Assembly: GCA_045631465.1 (NCBI GenBank)
Contig: JAZQUV010000010.1
Coordinates: forward strand, 1-64,000
Source of the DNA: Aphodosoma sp045631465
Lineage (GTDB): Bacteria > Bacteroidota > Bacteroidia > Bacteroidales > Paludibacteraceae
Length of the DNA stretch: 64,000 bases
Direction: 5' to 3'
The notes below the pieces were generated by a model. That model searched no databases, was not told where the DNA came from, and saw only the letters and a program-made list of their open reading frames with translations. Below are positions 45,319 through 54,201 of this stretch, in pieces (position 1 is the stretch's first letter; every line of letters begins with the position of its first letter). The translations under genes were made by a program, and so were the position numbers.

Positions 45319-45346
45319 ATAAAAGAGTAGGTGGTCGTTTTTTTTT
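45304..45346 (+). terminator. Terminator overlapping the end of the ATPase remnant
   Basis: Arms ggccacctattc (45304-45315) and gagtaggtggtc (45325-45336) with two G-U pairs, then nine T's. The left arm overlaps the last codons of the remnant. Confidence 0.85.
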
Positions 45347-45379
45347 GTGTCTACTTTTCTAATTTAGTACAAAAAAACC

Positions 45380-45410
45380 TTGCATAATTCAGAAATAATT
45401 TCTACCTTTG
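45380..45410 (+). promoter_or_regulatory. Promoter of the intact ATPase gene
   Basis: TTG (45380-45382), exactly 20 nt, then TACCTTTG (45403-45410). The roughly 95-nt leader holds three iteron-like repeats. Confidence 0.8.
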
Positions 45411-45415
45411 CACTT

Positions 45416-45499
45416 GTAAACCTTAAAAATGTGGGAAAAAGCACCTTTCTAAACATTAAAAATGTGGTAATTCCTATGTTTGTAAACCTTAAAAATGTG
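45416..45499. repeat. Three 18-bp direct repeats at 33-bp spacing in the ATPase leader
   Basis: gtaaaccttaaaaatgtg occurs at 45416-45433 and 45482-45499. The middle copy, ctaaacattaaaaatgtg, is at 45449-45466. Start-to-start distance is exactly 33 bp both times, which is three DNA turns, so bound proteins would align on one face. The set lies between the promoter and the ATG at 45510. Confidence 0.95.
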
Positions 45500-45509
45500 A
45501 TTTTTTGAT

Positions 45510-46862
45510 ATGAAACGCAAGATTTACAACGAGTTATTGAAATGGAAACAAGAGGAGAAGGGTAGAGTGGCTATTCTTATTGATGGAGCACGTCGTGTGG
45601 GAAAGAGTTATATAGTGAAAGAATTTGCAAAAAACGAGTATAAATCTTTTCTATTTATCGATTTTAATAGCGCTCCCAAAGATGTATTTGCCTTGTTTGA
45701 TAATTATCTTTCAGACTTGGATGTGCTCTTTATGTATTTGCAAAATATAATGGGAGTAAAATTGTATGAGCGTGAGTCGTTGATTGTTTTTGATGAGGTG
45801 CAACTTTGTCCACGCGCAAGAGCAGCAATTAAATATCTTGTAGAAGATGGACGTTATGATTATATCGAAACTGGTTCGTTGGTTTCTATCAACAAGAATG
45901 TGAAAGATATTGTCATACCATCTGAAGAGCGTAGACTACAGATGTTTCCTATGGATTTTGAGGAATTTGCTTGGGCTTTGGGTGATGATATGTTGATTCC
46001 TTTTATAAAACATGGTTTTGATAAGCAACAACCTCTTGGGCCGTTGATGCATCGTAAAGCGATGGATATGTTCAAGGAGTATATGATTGTGGGCGGTATG
46101 CCGCAAGCGGTGTGTCGTTATGTGGAGAGTAATAAGAATTTTGGAGATGTTGATAAGGTTAAGCGTGATATACTTTCTCTATATAAGTCAGATATTGAGA
46201 AGTATGCTTCTGGATTTGAAACGAAAGTAAAAAGTATTTTTTTGCAGCTTCCAGCTACATTGCAACGCCATGAAAAAAAATTTAGGTTGCAAGATATTCA
46301 ATCTTCTGCTCGTTTTCGAGAATATGAAACTTCGTTTTTCTGGTTGGAAGAGTCGCAAGTTGTCAATATTTGTTGGGGTGCAACTGAACCATCGTTGGGT
46401 CTTAGAATGAAGATGGATACTCAACAATTAAAGTGTTATATGGCTGATACTGGGTTGTTGATAAGTCTTGCTTTTGATGAAAAAATGATAGTTGGTGAGG
46501 AGATTTATAAAAAACTCTTATTGGATAAATTAGAAATCAATAAGGGAATGTTGGTCGAAAATATAGTAGCGCAGATGCTTCGTGCGTCAGGTCATAGGTT
46601 GTATTTCTATTCGCAATATTCTAATGTTGCAGATGATAGGATGGAGATAGATTTTTTGATTCAGAAACCAACTATATCAAACCGACATAATATTTCCCCA
46701 ATAGAGGTGAAATCAAGTACTCGTTACACACTTACTTCTTTAGGTAAGTTTATGAAAAAATATAATGCTCAACTTTATCAGCCATACGTTATTCATTACC
46801 AAGATTTAAAGAGTGAGGGTGGTATTGTTTTCTTACCTATTTATATGACAATCTTTTTATAA
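45510..46862 (+). CDS. AAA family ATPase with DUF4143 domain
   Basis: 450 residues. The ATPase part has Walker A IDGARRVGKSYIV, Walker B LIVFDEVQLCPRARAAIKYL and the sensor-like ETGSLVSI. The C-terminal DUF4143 domain contains EIDFLIQ and SPIEVKSS, which resemble a PD-(D/E)xK nuclease core (E..D, then ExK). Large numbers of such genes occur in Bacteroidales without a known role; many act alone and their genes are mobile. The start ATG follows an 84-bp repeat-bearing leader. ygiQ begins 2 nt after the stop, so read-through into ygiQ is likely. Confidence 0.9.
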   Translation: MKRKIYNELLKWKQEEKGRVAILIDGARRVGKSYIVKEFAKNEYKSFLFIDFNSAPKDVFALFDNYLSDLDVLFMYLQNIMGVKLYERESLIVFDEVQLCPRARAAIKYLVEDGRYDYIETGSLVSINKNVKDIVIPSEERRLQMFPMDFEEFAWALGDDMLIPFIKHGFDKQQPLGPLMHRKAMDMFKEYMIVGGMPQAVCRYVESNKNFGDVDKVKRDILSLYKSDIEKYASGFETKVKSIFLQLPATLQRHEKKFRLQDIQSSARFREYETSFFWLEESQVVNICWGATEPSLGLRMKMDTQQLKCYMADTGLLISLAFDEKMIVGEEIYKKLLLDKLEINKGMLVENIVAQMLRASGHRLYFYSQYSNVADDRMEIDFLIQKPTISNRHNISPIEVKSSTRYTLTSLGKFMKKYNAQLYQPYVIHYQDLKSEGGIVFLPIYMTIFL

Positions 46863-46864
46863 TT

Positions 46865-48781
46865 ATGAAATATCAACTTACTGATTTTCTTCCTACAACC
46901 AAGAAAGAATTAGAGATTCGTGGTTGGGGCGAGGTGGATGTAGTGCTCTTTTCGGGCGATGCTTATGTTGACCACCCATCGTTTGGTGCTGCTGTAATCG
47001 GACGCGTAATCGAGTCGGAGGGGTGGCGCGTAGCCATTGTGCCTCAACCTGATTGGCGTGGCGACCATCGTGATTTTACCAAAATGGGCCGTCCGCGTCG
47101 CTTCTTTGCTATCTCGGCTGGTTGTATGGACTCGATGGTCAATCACTATACTGCCAACAAACGCCTTCGCTCTAACGATGCCTATACGCCTGATGGCAAA
47201 GCTGGTATGCGCCCTGACCGCGCCACTATCACTTACGCTAAGATTATCAAACAATTATATCCCGATGTTCCCCTCGTGATTGGTGGCATCGAGGCTTCGC
47301 TTCGCCGCTTTTCGCACTACGACTATTGGGATGATTCGTATCATCGCTCTATCCTTGCCGACACGGGTGCCGACCTTCTCATATATGGTATGGGCGAAAA
47401 ACCTGTGCGCGAACTTGTGCGTCGTCTCTCTGCTGGCGCAACAATCCAGGATTGCCACGATATGTGCCAAGTCGGTTATTTGTCTGATACTAAACCCGAA
47501 GGTGATGGAGTAGTGGAATTAGCATCGCACGAAGAGTGCGCTAAAAACAAAAAGACTTCGGCTGCAACATTCAAAACGATAGAGGAGGAGAGCAACAAGC
47601 TCAATCAGACAACATTAGTTCAAAGTGTTGGCAATAGATATGTAGTGGTCAATCCACCATATTCGCCAATGACCACAGAGGAACTTGATGCTGTCTATGA
47701 ACTCCCATTTACTCGTCAGCCTCACCCTAAATACAAAGGCAAAACTATTCCTGCTTTCGACATGATTCGTTGGTCGGTCAACACCCATCGCGGTTGTTGG
47801 GGTGGATGTGCCTTCTGCACTATTTCTATGCATCAAGGCAAATTCGTCGTTTCTCGCTCGTTAGACTCTATTCTCAAAGAGGTTAGAACTCTTGCCTCTG
47901 ACCCTGAATTCAAAGGCTATCTCAGCGATTTGGGTGGGCCGAGTGCCAATATGTATATGATGCGAGGCAAAAACCAAGAGCTTTGCGCTAAGTGCAAACG
48001 CCCATCGTGCGCCTTCCCTTCGGTTTGTAAGAATATGAACACCGACCATGCACCTCTGCTCGAGATGTATCGTGCTGTGGATGCATTGCCTTGTATCAAA
48101 AAGAGTTTCATTGGTAGTGGCGTGCGCTACGATGTTGTTATGCATCGCACCGACTCCGAAGAGGTTAATCGCACCAATGCCGAATATGCTCGCGAACTCA
48201 TTAAAAATCACGTCAGTGGTCGTCTCAAAGTTGCCCCTGAGCATACATCTGATAGGGTATTGTCGGTCATGCGTAAACCAAGTTTTTCGCTTTTCAAACA
48301 GTTCAAACAAACCTTTGACCGTATCAACGAGTCGGAACACCTCAATCAACAGATTATACCATATTTCATCTCTAGTCACCCAGGTTGCGAACCTATCGAT
48401 ATGGCTGAGTTGGCTATTGAAACCAAGCGTCTTAACTTCCAACTCGAGCAAGTGCAAGACTTCACTCCTACACCGATGACGCTTGCCACTGAGATGTATC
48501 ACACTGGTCTCGACCCATATACGCTCAAACCTATTTTTGTGGCACGCACTAAGGACGATAAACTCGCTCAGCGTCAATTCTTCTTTTGGTACAAGCCCGA
48601 AGAGCGCCGCACAATCAAGCAATTCCTCCAAAAAATCAAGCGTACTGACATTGCCGACCGTCTATTTGCGGGAGATAGTGGTGTAGGAGCACGACGTGCT
48701 GTGTCGGAAGAGAATAACAAACCTCGCCATTATGAGCAAGAGCGAAAACAGTTTTTCGATAAGAAACGACGCAGAAAGTAA
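46865..48781 (+). CDS. ygiQ: YgiQ family radical SAM protein
   Basis: 638 residues. The N-terminal UPF0313 domain starts FLPTTKKELEIRGWGEVDVV with FFAISAGCMDSMVNHYTANK. The radical SAM cluster motif is GCWGGCAFCTI (Cys-x3-Cys-x2-Cys) near residue 315, followed by GGPSANMYMM. A second Cys-rich segment (CAKCKRPSCAFPSVC) may hold an additional cluster. The C terminus is very basic. YgiQ proteins are widespread with an undefined reaction. It begins 2 nt after the ATPase gene. Confidence 0.95.
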   Translation: MKYQLTDFLPTTKKELEIRGWGEVDVVLFSGDAYVDHPSFGAAVIGRVIESEGWRVAIVPQPDWRGDHRDFTKMGRPRRFFAISAGCMDSMVNHYTANKRLRSNDAYTPDGKAGMRPDRATITYAKIIKQLYPDVPLVIGGIEASLRRFSHYDYWDDSYHRSILADTGADLLIYGMGEKPVRELVRRLSAGATIQDCHDMCQVGYLSDTKPEGDGVVELASHEECAKNKKTSAATFKTIEEESNKLNQTTLVQSVGNRYVVVNPPYSPMTTEELDAVYELPFTRQPHPKYKGKTIPAFDMIRWSVNTHRGCWGGCAFCTISMHQGKFVVSRSLDSILKEVRTLASDPEFKGYLSDLGGPSANMYMMRGKNQELCAKCKRPSCAFPSVCKNMNTDHAPLLEMYRAVDALPCIKKSFIGSGVRYDVVMHRTDSEEVNRTNAEYARELIKNHVSGRLKVAPEHTSDRVLSVMRKPSFSLFKQFKQTFDRINESEHLNQQIIPYFISSHPGCEPIDMAELAIETKRLNFQLEQVQDFTPTPMTLATEMYHTGLDPYTLKPIFVARTKDDKLAQRQFFFWYKPEERRTIKQFLQKIKRTDIADRLFAGDSGVGARRAVSEENNKPRHYEQERKQFFDKKRRRK

Positions 48782-48788
48782 ATTCGGG

Positions 48789-48902
48789 ATACACACTGAG
48801 AGTGTGTATTTTTAGGGTTGCTTGAAGCTTGCTTGCAGGTTGCTGTATAGTATATTTAAATTTAGGAAAAATTTTGAATGAATACACACTGAGAGTGTGT
48901 AT
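48789..48902. repeat. Two identical 21-bp palindromes 93 bp apart
   Basis: atacacact-gag-agtgtgtat occurs at 48789-48809 and again at 48882-48902. Each is a 9-bp perfect stem with a 3-nt loop. The first is followed by T's and may end ygiQ. The second abuts the TTG of the next promoter. Confidence 0.9.
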
Positions 48903-48932
48903 TTGATAGTGTGAAAAAAATATGTACTTTTG
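48903..48932 (+). promoter_or_regulatory. Promoter of the flavin reductase gene
   Basis: TTG (48903-48905), 19 nt, then TACTTTTG (48925-48932). The leader is about 6 nt, so the message is nearly leaderless. The TTG adjoins a palindrome that could be an operator. Confidence 0.7.
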
Positions 48933-48942
48933 TTAAAATAAA

Positions 48943-49530
48943 ATGAAAAAAAACTATAAAAAACAACAATGGAAACCCGGCACGCTCATCTACCCATTGC
49001 CTGCCGTTCTCATCTCTTGTGGCGAAACCGAAGAGGAATATAATATGCTCACAGTGGCATGGGTTGGCACTATCAGCACCAATCCTGCGATGTGCTACAT
49101 CTCTGTCCGCCCCGAGCGCCATTCGTACGATATAATCAAGCGCACTAAAAGCTTTGTAATCAACCTCACCAACGAAGATATGGCTCGTGCAACCGACTGG
49201 TGTGGTGTTCGCAGTGGCAAGGACTACAACAAGTTTCAAGAGATGCATCTTACACCTCAAAAGGCGCAAAAAGTGGCAGCTCCAATCGTTCTTGAATCGC
49301 CACTGAGCATCGAGTGCGAAGTGATTGAAATCAAAGAGTTAGGCTCTCACCATATGTTCATTGCCAACGTCGTAAACGTACAAGCCGACGAACGCTATAT
49401 CGACCCCGTAACCGACGAATTCCGCCTCTCTGATGCCAAACTTATTGCTTATTCTCACGGACATTATTACAAACTCGGTGAAGAAATTGGTAAATTTGGT
49501 TGGTCTGTTCGTAAAAATAAGAAAAAATAA
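48943..49530 (+). CDS. Flavin reductase family protein
   Basis: 195 residues. WKPGTLIYPLPAVLISCG, NMLTVAWVGTISTNPAM and YISVRPERHSYDIIKRTKSF match the FMN-binding flavin reductase/flavoredoxin family (PF01613). FVINLTNEDMARATDWCGVRS follows. It binds FMN and probably transfers electrons in the cytoplasm; the partner is not apparent. The C terminus is Lys-rich. An orphan KilA-N gene starts 13 nt downstream, so the two may share a transcript. Confidence 0.9.
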   Translation: MKKNYKKQQWKPGTLIYPLPAVLISCGETEEEYNMLTVAWVGTISTNPAMCYISVRPERHSYDIIKRTKSFVINLTNEDMARATDWCGVRSGKDYNKFQEMHLTPQKAQKVAAPIVLESPLSIECEVIEIKELGSHHMFIANVVNVQADERYIDPVTDEFRLSDAKLIAYSHGHYYKLGEEIGKFGWSVRKNKKK

Positions 49531-49543
49531 ATATTTAGATATT

Positions 49544-50350
49544 ATGGCGAAAATTATAGTTCAAAATACAAATGTAACGATATTGTCAATAAATGAAAAT
49601 GATTATATTTCACTGACTGATATAGCACGATATAAAAGTGATGATCCAACTGCGGTTATTGCAAATTGGATGCGTAATAGAAATACTATTGAATTTTTGG
49701 GGATTTGGGAAGGATTGTATAATCCCAATTTTAAACCCCTCGAATTCGAAGGGTTTAAAAAAGAAGCAGGTTTGAATGCATTTACTCTTTCTCCTCAGAA
49801 ATGGATAAATGCGACAAATGCTATTGGTATTATCTCAAAATCTGGTAGATATGGGGGAACTTATGCTCATAAAGATATTGCTTTTAAATTTGCTAGCTGG
49901 ATATCTGTTGAGTTTGAGTTATATATTGTCAAAGAATTTCAACGATTGAAAGAGGAAGAGCAACATTTATTAGGTTGGACTGCCAAGCGTGAACTATCTA
50001 AAATAAATTATCACATTCATACAGATGCAATTAAACAGCATTTGATTCCTCAAGAGTTAACACCTTTGCAAATTTCACATGTTTATGCCAATGAAGCTGA
50101 TGTATTGAATGTTGCAATGTTTGGTCTGACTGCTAAACAATGGCGAGAGGCTAATCCAGATTTAAAAGGAAATATTCGTGATTATGCTACTATAAACGAA
50201 CTTATTTGCTTATCAAATATGGAAAATCTTAATGCTGTGTTTATTAACGACAATGTACCTCAAAGCGAGCGATTGGTTAAATTAAATCAAGTTGCTATTC
50301 AACAAATGAAAGTATTAGAAGATGTTAATGATAGAAAATTATTAAAATAA
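49544..50350 (+). CDS. KilA-N domain protein
   Basis: 268 residues from the ATG at 49544 (MAKIIVQNTNVTILSINEND). The longer frame overlaps the flavin reductase and is rejected. The KilA-N core is plain: DYISLTDIARYKSDDPTAVI, WINATNAIGIISKSGRYGGT, then YAHKDIAFKFASWISVEFEL. A helical C-terminal part follows (LTAKQWREANPDLKGNIRDY). KilA-N domains bind DNA and are typical of phages and mobile elements, but this copy stands alone between housekeeping genes. Its base composition is more AT-rich than its neighbours, consistent with transfer. Target unknown. Confidence 0.88.
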   Translation: MAKIIVQNTNVTILSINENDYISLTDIARYKSDDPTAVIANWMRNRNTIEFLGIWEGLYNPNFKPLEFEGFKKEAGLNAFTLSPQKWINATNAIGIISKSGRYGGTYAHKDIAFKFASWISVEFELYIVKEFQRLKEEEQHLLGWTAKRELSKINYHIHTDAIKQHLIPQELTPLQISHVYANEADVLNVAMFGLTAKQWREANPDLKGNIRDYATINELICLSNMENLNAVFINDNVPQSERLVKLNQVAIQQMKVLEDVNDRKLLK

Positions 50351-50353
50351 AGT

Positions 50354-51280
50354 ATGAAAAATTTGTTATTTCTCCTCGCAATCATCGCACTATTAGCGAG
50401 TTGCAAAAATCCAACTACACCCGAAGCCCCATTTGCGGAGTCGAAATTAGAAGTCACATCGGGCAACCTTTGGCACGCCGACATTTTCTCGCCTGAGTTA
50501 AACGAAACCATCAAAATCGATGTGTGGACTCCTAAAGACTATACCGACTCAAAAAAATATCCTGTCATCTATATGCACGACGGACAAAACCTCTTCGATG
50601 CCAACTCCACCTGGAACCATCAAGCATGGGAAATCGACTCGGTTCTCGGCTCGCTCATTGCTGATAAAAAAGTCAAACCGGCTATCGTTGTAGGCATTCA
50701 TAGTGTTGATACAACTCGCATTGGCGACCTCATGCCCGAGCGCGTAGTGGAGATGACCCCTCCTGGCGAAGTGCGCGATTTTATCGACCGTATGTGTCGC
50801 AGTCAATATCGTGCCGATGAGTATTTGTCATTCATTGTCAATACATTGAAACCACTCATTGACGATAAATTCTCAACCCTCATCGACCGCAAATCAACAT
50901 CTATAATGGGCTCAAGTATGGGTGGATTGATTTCTATTTATGGCGTTACCGAGCACCCCGACGTCTTTGGTGCTGCCGTATGTATGTCAACCCATTGGAC
51001 TGGTGCAATTGGCGATAATCCCGACTTCCCAACAGCAATGAAATACTATTTGATGGACAATTTCCCTCGCAATGCCGACTATCTCCTCTATTTCGACAAT
51101 GGCGATTGTCCTTACGACTCAAACTACATACCTGCCTACGAAATGATGAATCGTCTTTTCGACTTCCTCGGCTATCACGAAGGCGACCGCCTCAAAACTG
51201 GCGTATTCCAAGGTCACTCTCATTCCGAAAAATCATGGTCCGAACGCGTTGCCATACCACTTGAATTTATTCTTAAGTAA
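50354..51280 (+). CDS. Putative esterase lipoprotein (alpha/beta hydrolase)
   Basis: 308 residues. MKNLLFLLAIIALLASC is a lipoprotein signal. The PF00756-type esterase core has YPVIYMHDGQNLFD, the nucleophile elbow SIMGSSMGGLISIYG, and a C-terminal His in FQGHSHSEKSW. Related proteins cleave feruloyl, acetyl or siderophore esters; the substrate here is open. It begins 3 nt after the KilA-N gene. Confidence 0.88.
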   Translation: MKNLLFLLAIIALLASCKNPTTPEAPFAESKLEVTSGNLWHADIFSPELNETIKIDVWTPKDYTDSKKYPVIYMHDGQNLFDANSTWNHQAWEIDSVLGSLIADKKVKPAIVVGIHSVDTTRIGDLMPERVVEMTPPGEVRDFIDRMCRSQYRADEYLSFIVNTLKPLIDDKFSTLIDRKSTSIMGSSMGGLISIYGVTEHPDVFGAAVCMSTHWTGAIGDNPDFPTAMKYYLMDNFPRNADYLLYFDNGDCPYDSNYIPAYEMMNRLFDFLGYHEGDRLKTGVFQGHSHSEKSWSERVAIPLEFILK

Positions 51281-51324
51281 TATATGGTATGATTATTGTA
51301 ACAAAAAGGTTATAAATAAGATAT

Positions 51325-52704
51325 ATGAAAGAACGTTTATTGTTGATAATCAAAGATATTTGGTTGTATCTCAAATCGCTTGCAAGTATTGCTGAAGACA
51401 CCGATTCCGAAACTACGATTGCTAATATAAGTAGGGGAGTTGAGTTTCGCGCCGATAATGTCTGGGTATTATTCTTCGCAATTATTATAGCGTCAGTAGG
51501 TCTGAATGTCAATTCTACAGCCGTAATTATTGGTGCTATGTTGATTTCGCCACTTATGGGACCTATCATGGGCTTAGGTTTGTCAATCGGAATTTCTGAT
51601 GGCGAATTGTTGCGTAAGTCGTTGAAAAACTTGTTTATAATGATTGTTATTTCGCTTGTGGCATCAAGTCTTTATTTCTTGATTTCTCCATTGAGCGATG
51701 CACAATCTGAGTTATTAGCGCGTACCAAACCCACTATTTACGATGTATTTATTGCATTCTTCGGTGGATTGGCTGGTATTTTGGCAGCATCGCGTAAGCA
51801 AGAAAAAGTCACAATTGTCAGTGGCGTAGCGATTGCAACTGCTTTGATGCCACCGCTTTGCACCGCAGGCTACGGACTTGGCACTGGTCAGTTGATATAT
51901 TTCTTTGGCGCATTCTATCTCTTTTTTATCAATGCCTTTTTCATTGCATTGGCTACCTATTTAATGGTGCGCTACTTGCATTTTCCTCACAAAACATTTC
52001 TTGACCCAACAACAGAACTCAAAGTGCGTCGTGGTATAGCCCTATTTACTGTTGTGGTGCTTGTCCCTTCTGTTTTTATTGCTATCAATGTAGTTCGTGA
52101 AACCTCTTTTAACAATGATGCAATAAAATATGTAAATGATATACAGACTAATCCTGTGATGCAAAATGTGCAGATAATCTCACAAAAACGCACATTTTCA
52201 AGCAAAGGTAATGAAATCACAATTTCGCTCGTTGGCGAACCTTTGACTTCTGAGCAAGTTGCTATTTTGCAAAAACGTATGGAAGAGATGGGGTTAAAGA
52301 ATACCAAGTTGACCATTCGTCAAGCAGGTGGAGCATCGCTCGATGTTGGCACTCAAGCCAAGATGTTGCAAGAATTTATTGAAGACAAAGACCGCACTAT
52401 CGCGCAAAAAGATTCTTTAATACAAGAGTTGCGTCAGCAAATACGCATAGAGCAACAACGCGCACAAGTAACAGCCGAGCAACTTGCTTACGAATTATCA
52501 GTCCTTTACCCTCACATACACGATATTTCTATAGCAGAAGCCGTGAAGTTTAACGTACAAAGTAATACGTCAGACACAATCCCAACATTAAACATCAATT
52601 GGACACAACAGCCCACCGATGATGAATATCAACACCTTTCCAACTGGCTGAAAGTCCGACTCAAAACCAACAAACTCGACATAATATCCAAGAATATAGA
52701 GTAA
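51325..52704 (+). CDS. DUF389 membrane protein
   Basis: 459 residues. The TIGR00341/DUF389 core, residues ~45-260, has about six membrane segments (WVLFFAIIIASVGLNVNSTA, VIIGAMLISPLMGPIMGLGL, GVAIATALMPPLCTAGYGLG). The C-terminal ~180 residues are hydrophilic with a coiled coil (KDSLIQELRQQIRIEQQRAQ) and probably lie in the periplasm or cytoplasm. Function is unknown for the family. It is separated from the esterase gene by 44 nt. Confidence 0.9.
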   Translation: MKERLLLIIKDIWLYLKSLASIAEDTDSETTIANISRGVEFRADNVWVLFFAIIIASVGLNVNSTAVIIGAMLISPLMGPIMGLGLSIGISDGELLRKSLKNLFIMIVISLVASSLYFLISPLSDAQSELLARTKPTIYDVFIAFFGGLAGILAASRKQEKVTIVSGVAIATALMPPLCTAGYGLGTGQLIYFFGAFYLFFINAFFIALATYLMVRYLHFPHKTFLDPTTELKVRRGIALFTVVVLVPSVFIAINVVRETSFNNDAIKYVNDIQTNPVMQNVQIISQKRTFSSKGNEITISLVGEPLTSEQVAILQKRMEEMGLKNTKLTIRQAGGASLDVGTQAKMLQEFIEDKDRTIAQKDSLIQELRQQIRIEQQRAQVTAEQLAYELSVLYPHIHDISIAEAVKFNVQSNTSDTIPTLNINWTQQPTDDEYQHLSNWLKVRLKTNKLDIISKNIE

Positions 52705-52712
52705 AACAAAAA

Positions 52713-52750
52713 AACTTCATTCAATGTGCATGTTGAATGAAGTTTTTTTT
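52713..52750 (+). terminator. Terminator of the DUF389 gene, fused to the glyA promoter
   Basis: Perfect arms aacttcattcaa (52713-52724) and ttgaatgaagtt (52733-52744) with eight T's (52743-52750). The T run is directly followed by GTATCTTTG. Confidence 0.92.
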
Positions 52751-52759
52751 GTATCTTTG
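52733..52759 (+). promoter_or_regulatory. glyA promoter overlapping a terminator
   Basis: TATCTTTG at 52752-52759. The nearest TTG (52733-52735) is in the right arm of the preceding terminator, 16 nt upstream, shorter than the usual 20. Confidence 0.7.
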
Positions 52760-52821
52760 CGCTTGGTTTGTTTATAACCCTACGAACTGATTATTATATT
52801 ACCTTAAATATTAATTGAAAA

Positions 52822-54102
52822 ATGAAAAAAGACAATCAAATTTTCGATTTAATCGAACAAGAAAAACAACGTCAACTTAAAGGTATTGAGTTGATTGCAT
52901 CTGAAAACTTCGTTAGCGAGCAAGTAATGCAAGCTATGGGTTCTGTAATGACTAACAAATATGCTGAAGGCTATCCTGGCAAACGTTACTATGGTGGTTG
53001 CGAAGTGGTTGACCAATCAGAAAACATCGCTATCAATCGTTTGAAAGAACTTTTTGGTGCTGAATGGGCTAATGTTCAACCTCACTCTGGTGCTCAAGCT
53101 AATATGGCTGTATTTATGGCTGTTCTCAACGTTGGCGATACTTTCCTCGGTCTCAACCTTTCTCACGGTGGTCACCTTTCTCACGGTTCTCCTGTGAATA
53201 TGTCAGGTATCAACTACAAAGCTCTCGAATATAGTGTAAAAGAAGAAGATGGTCGCGTTGACTATGACCAACTCGAACGTGTTGCTCGCGAAAACAAACC
53301 AAAACTCATCGTTGCTGGTGCTTCTGCTTACTCTCGCGAATGGGATTATGCTCGTATCCGTAAAGTTGCTGACGAAATCGGCGCTATCTTCATGGTCGAT
53401 ATGGCTCACCCTGCAGGTCTTATCGCTGCTGGTCTCCTCGAAAACCCAGTTAAACACGCTCATATCGTAACTTCTACTACTCACAAAACTCTCCGTGGCC
53501 CACGTGGTGGTATCATCTTGATGGGTAAAGACTTCCCTAACCCATGGGGCAAAACTACTCCTAAAGGTGAAGTGAAAATGATGTCTGCTTTGTTGGATTC
53601 TGCTGTATTCCCAGGCGTACAAGGTGGTCCACTCGAACACGTTATCGCTGCTAAAGCTGTTGCATTCGGCGAAGCTCTTCAACCTGAATTCAAAGAATAT
53701 CAACTCCAAGTGAAGAAAAATGCTGCTGCTCTTGCTGAAGCATTTATGGCTAAAGGTTACAAAATCGTTTCTGGCGGTACTGACAACCACTCTATGCTTG
53801 TCGACCTTCGCACTAAATTCCCTGAATTGACAGGTAAAGTAGCTGAAAAAGCACTCGTTGCTGCCGACATCACTACTAACAAAAACATGGTGCCATTCGA
53901 TTCTCGTAGCCCATTCCAAACTTCAGGTCTCCGTTTCGGTACTCCTGCTATCACTACTCGTGGTGTGAAAGAAGACGTTATGCCTATCATCGTTGACCTC
54001 ATCGACCGCGTACTCAACGCTCCTGAAGACGAAGCAGTTATCGCAGCAGTTCGCAAAGAAGTAAACGAAATGATGGTTAAATACCCATTGTTTGCGTGGT
54101 AA
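52822..54102 (+). CDS. glyA: Serine hydroxymethyltransferase
   Basis: 426 residues. IELIASENFVSEQVMQAMGS and YYGGCEVVDQSENIAINR are at the N terminus. The PLP lysine is in VTSTTHKTLRGPRGGIIL, and DMAHPAGLIAAGL precedes it. FPGVQGGPLEHVIAAKAVAF and PFQTSGLRFGTPAITTRG match the family. It converts serine and tetrahydrofolate into glycine and methylene-THF in the cytoplasm, the main source of one-carbon units. It is a single-gene unit behind its own promoter. Confidence 0.99.
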   Translation: MKKDNQIFDLIEQEKQRQLKGIELIASENFVSEQVMQAMGSVMTNKYAEGYPGKRYYGGCEVVDQSENIAINRLKELFGAEWANVQPHSGAQANMAVFMAVLNVGDTFLGLNLSHGGHLSHGSPVNMSGINYKALEYSVKEEDGRVDYDQLERVARENKPKLIVAGASAYSREWDYARIRKVADEIGAIFMVDMAHPAGLIAAGLLENPVKHAHIVTSTTHKTLRGPRGGIILMGKDFPNPWGKTTPKGEVKMMSALLDSAVFPGVQGGPLEHVIAAKAVAFGEALQPEFKEYQLQVKKNAAALAEAFMAKGYKIVSGGTDNHSMLVDLRTKFPELTGKVAEKALVAADITTNKNMVPFDSRSPFQTSGLRFGTPAITTRGVKEDVMPIIVDLIDRVLNAPEDEAVIAAVRKEVNEMMVKYPLFAW

Positions 54103-54108
54103 TTTAAA

Positions 54109-54197
54109 TAAGCAATAAGTACTAAGTCGTAAGTAGAAAGATTTTGGTTTGTAAGAATCTAAAGTCTTACTTCTTACGACTTTTTACTTTGTACTAA
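54109..54197. repeat. Heptamer array and imperfect hairpin between glyA and phoH
   Basis: Four 7-bp units (taagcaa, taagtac, taagtcg, taagtag) at 54109-54136 are mirrored by cttactt/cttacga-type units at 54166-54180. AGTCGTAAG (near 54125) pairs with CTTACGACT (near 54173). There is no T run, so it is not a clear terminator. Confidence 0.75.
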
Positions 54198-54201
54198 TAA
54201 T

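Noticed and set aside
49433..49543. Upstream extension of the KilA-N frame
   Set aside because: It overlaps the end of the flavin reductase gene; the ATG at 49544 begins a typical protein.
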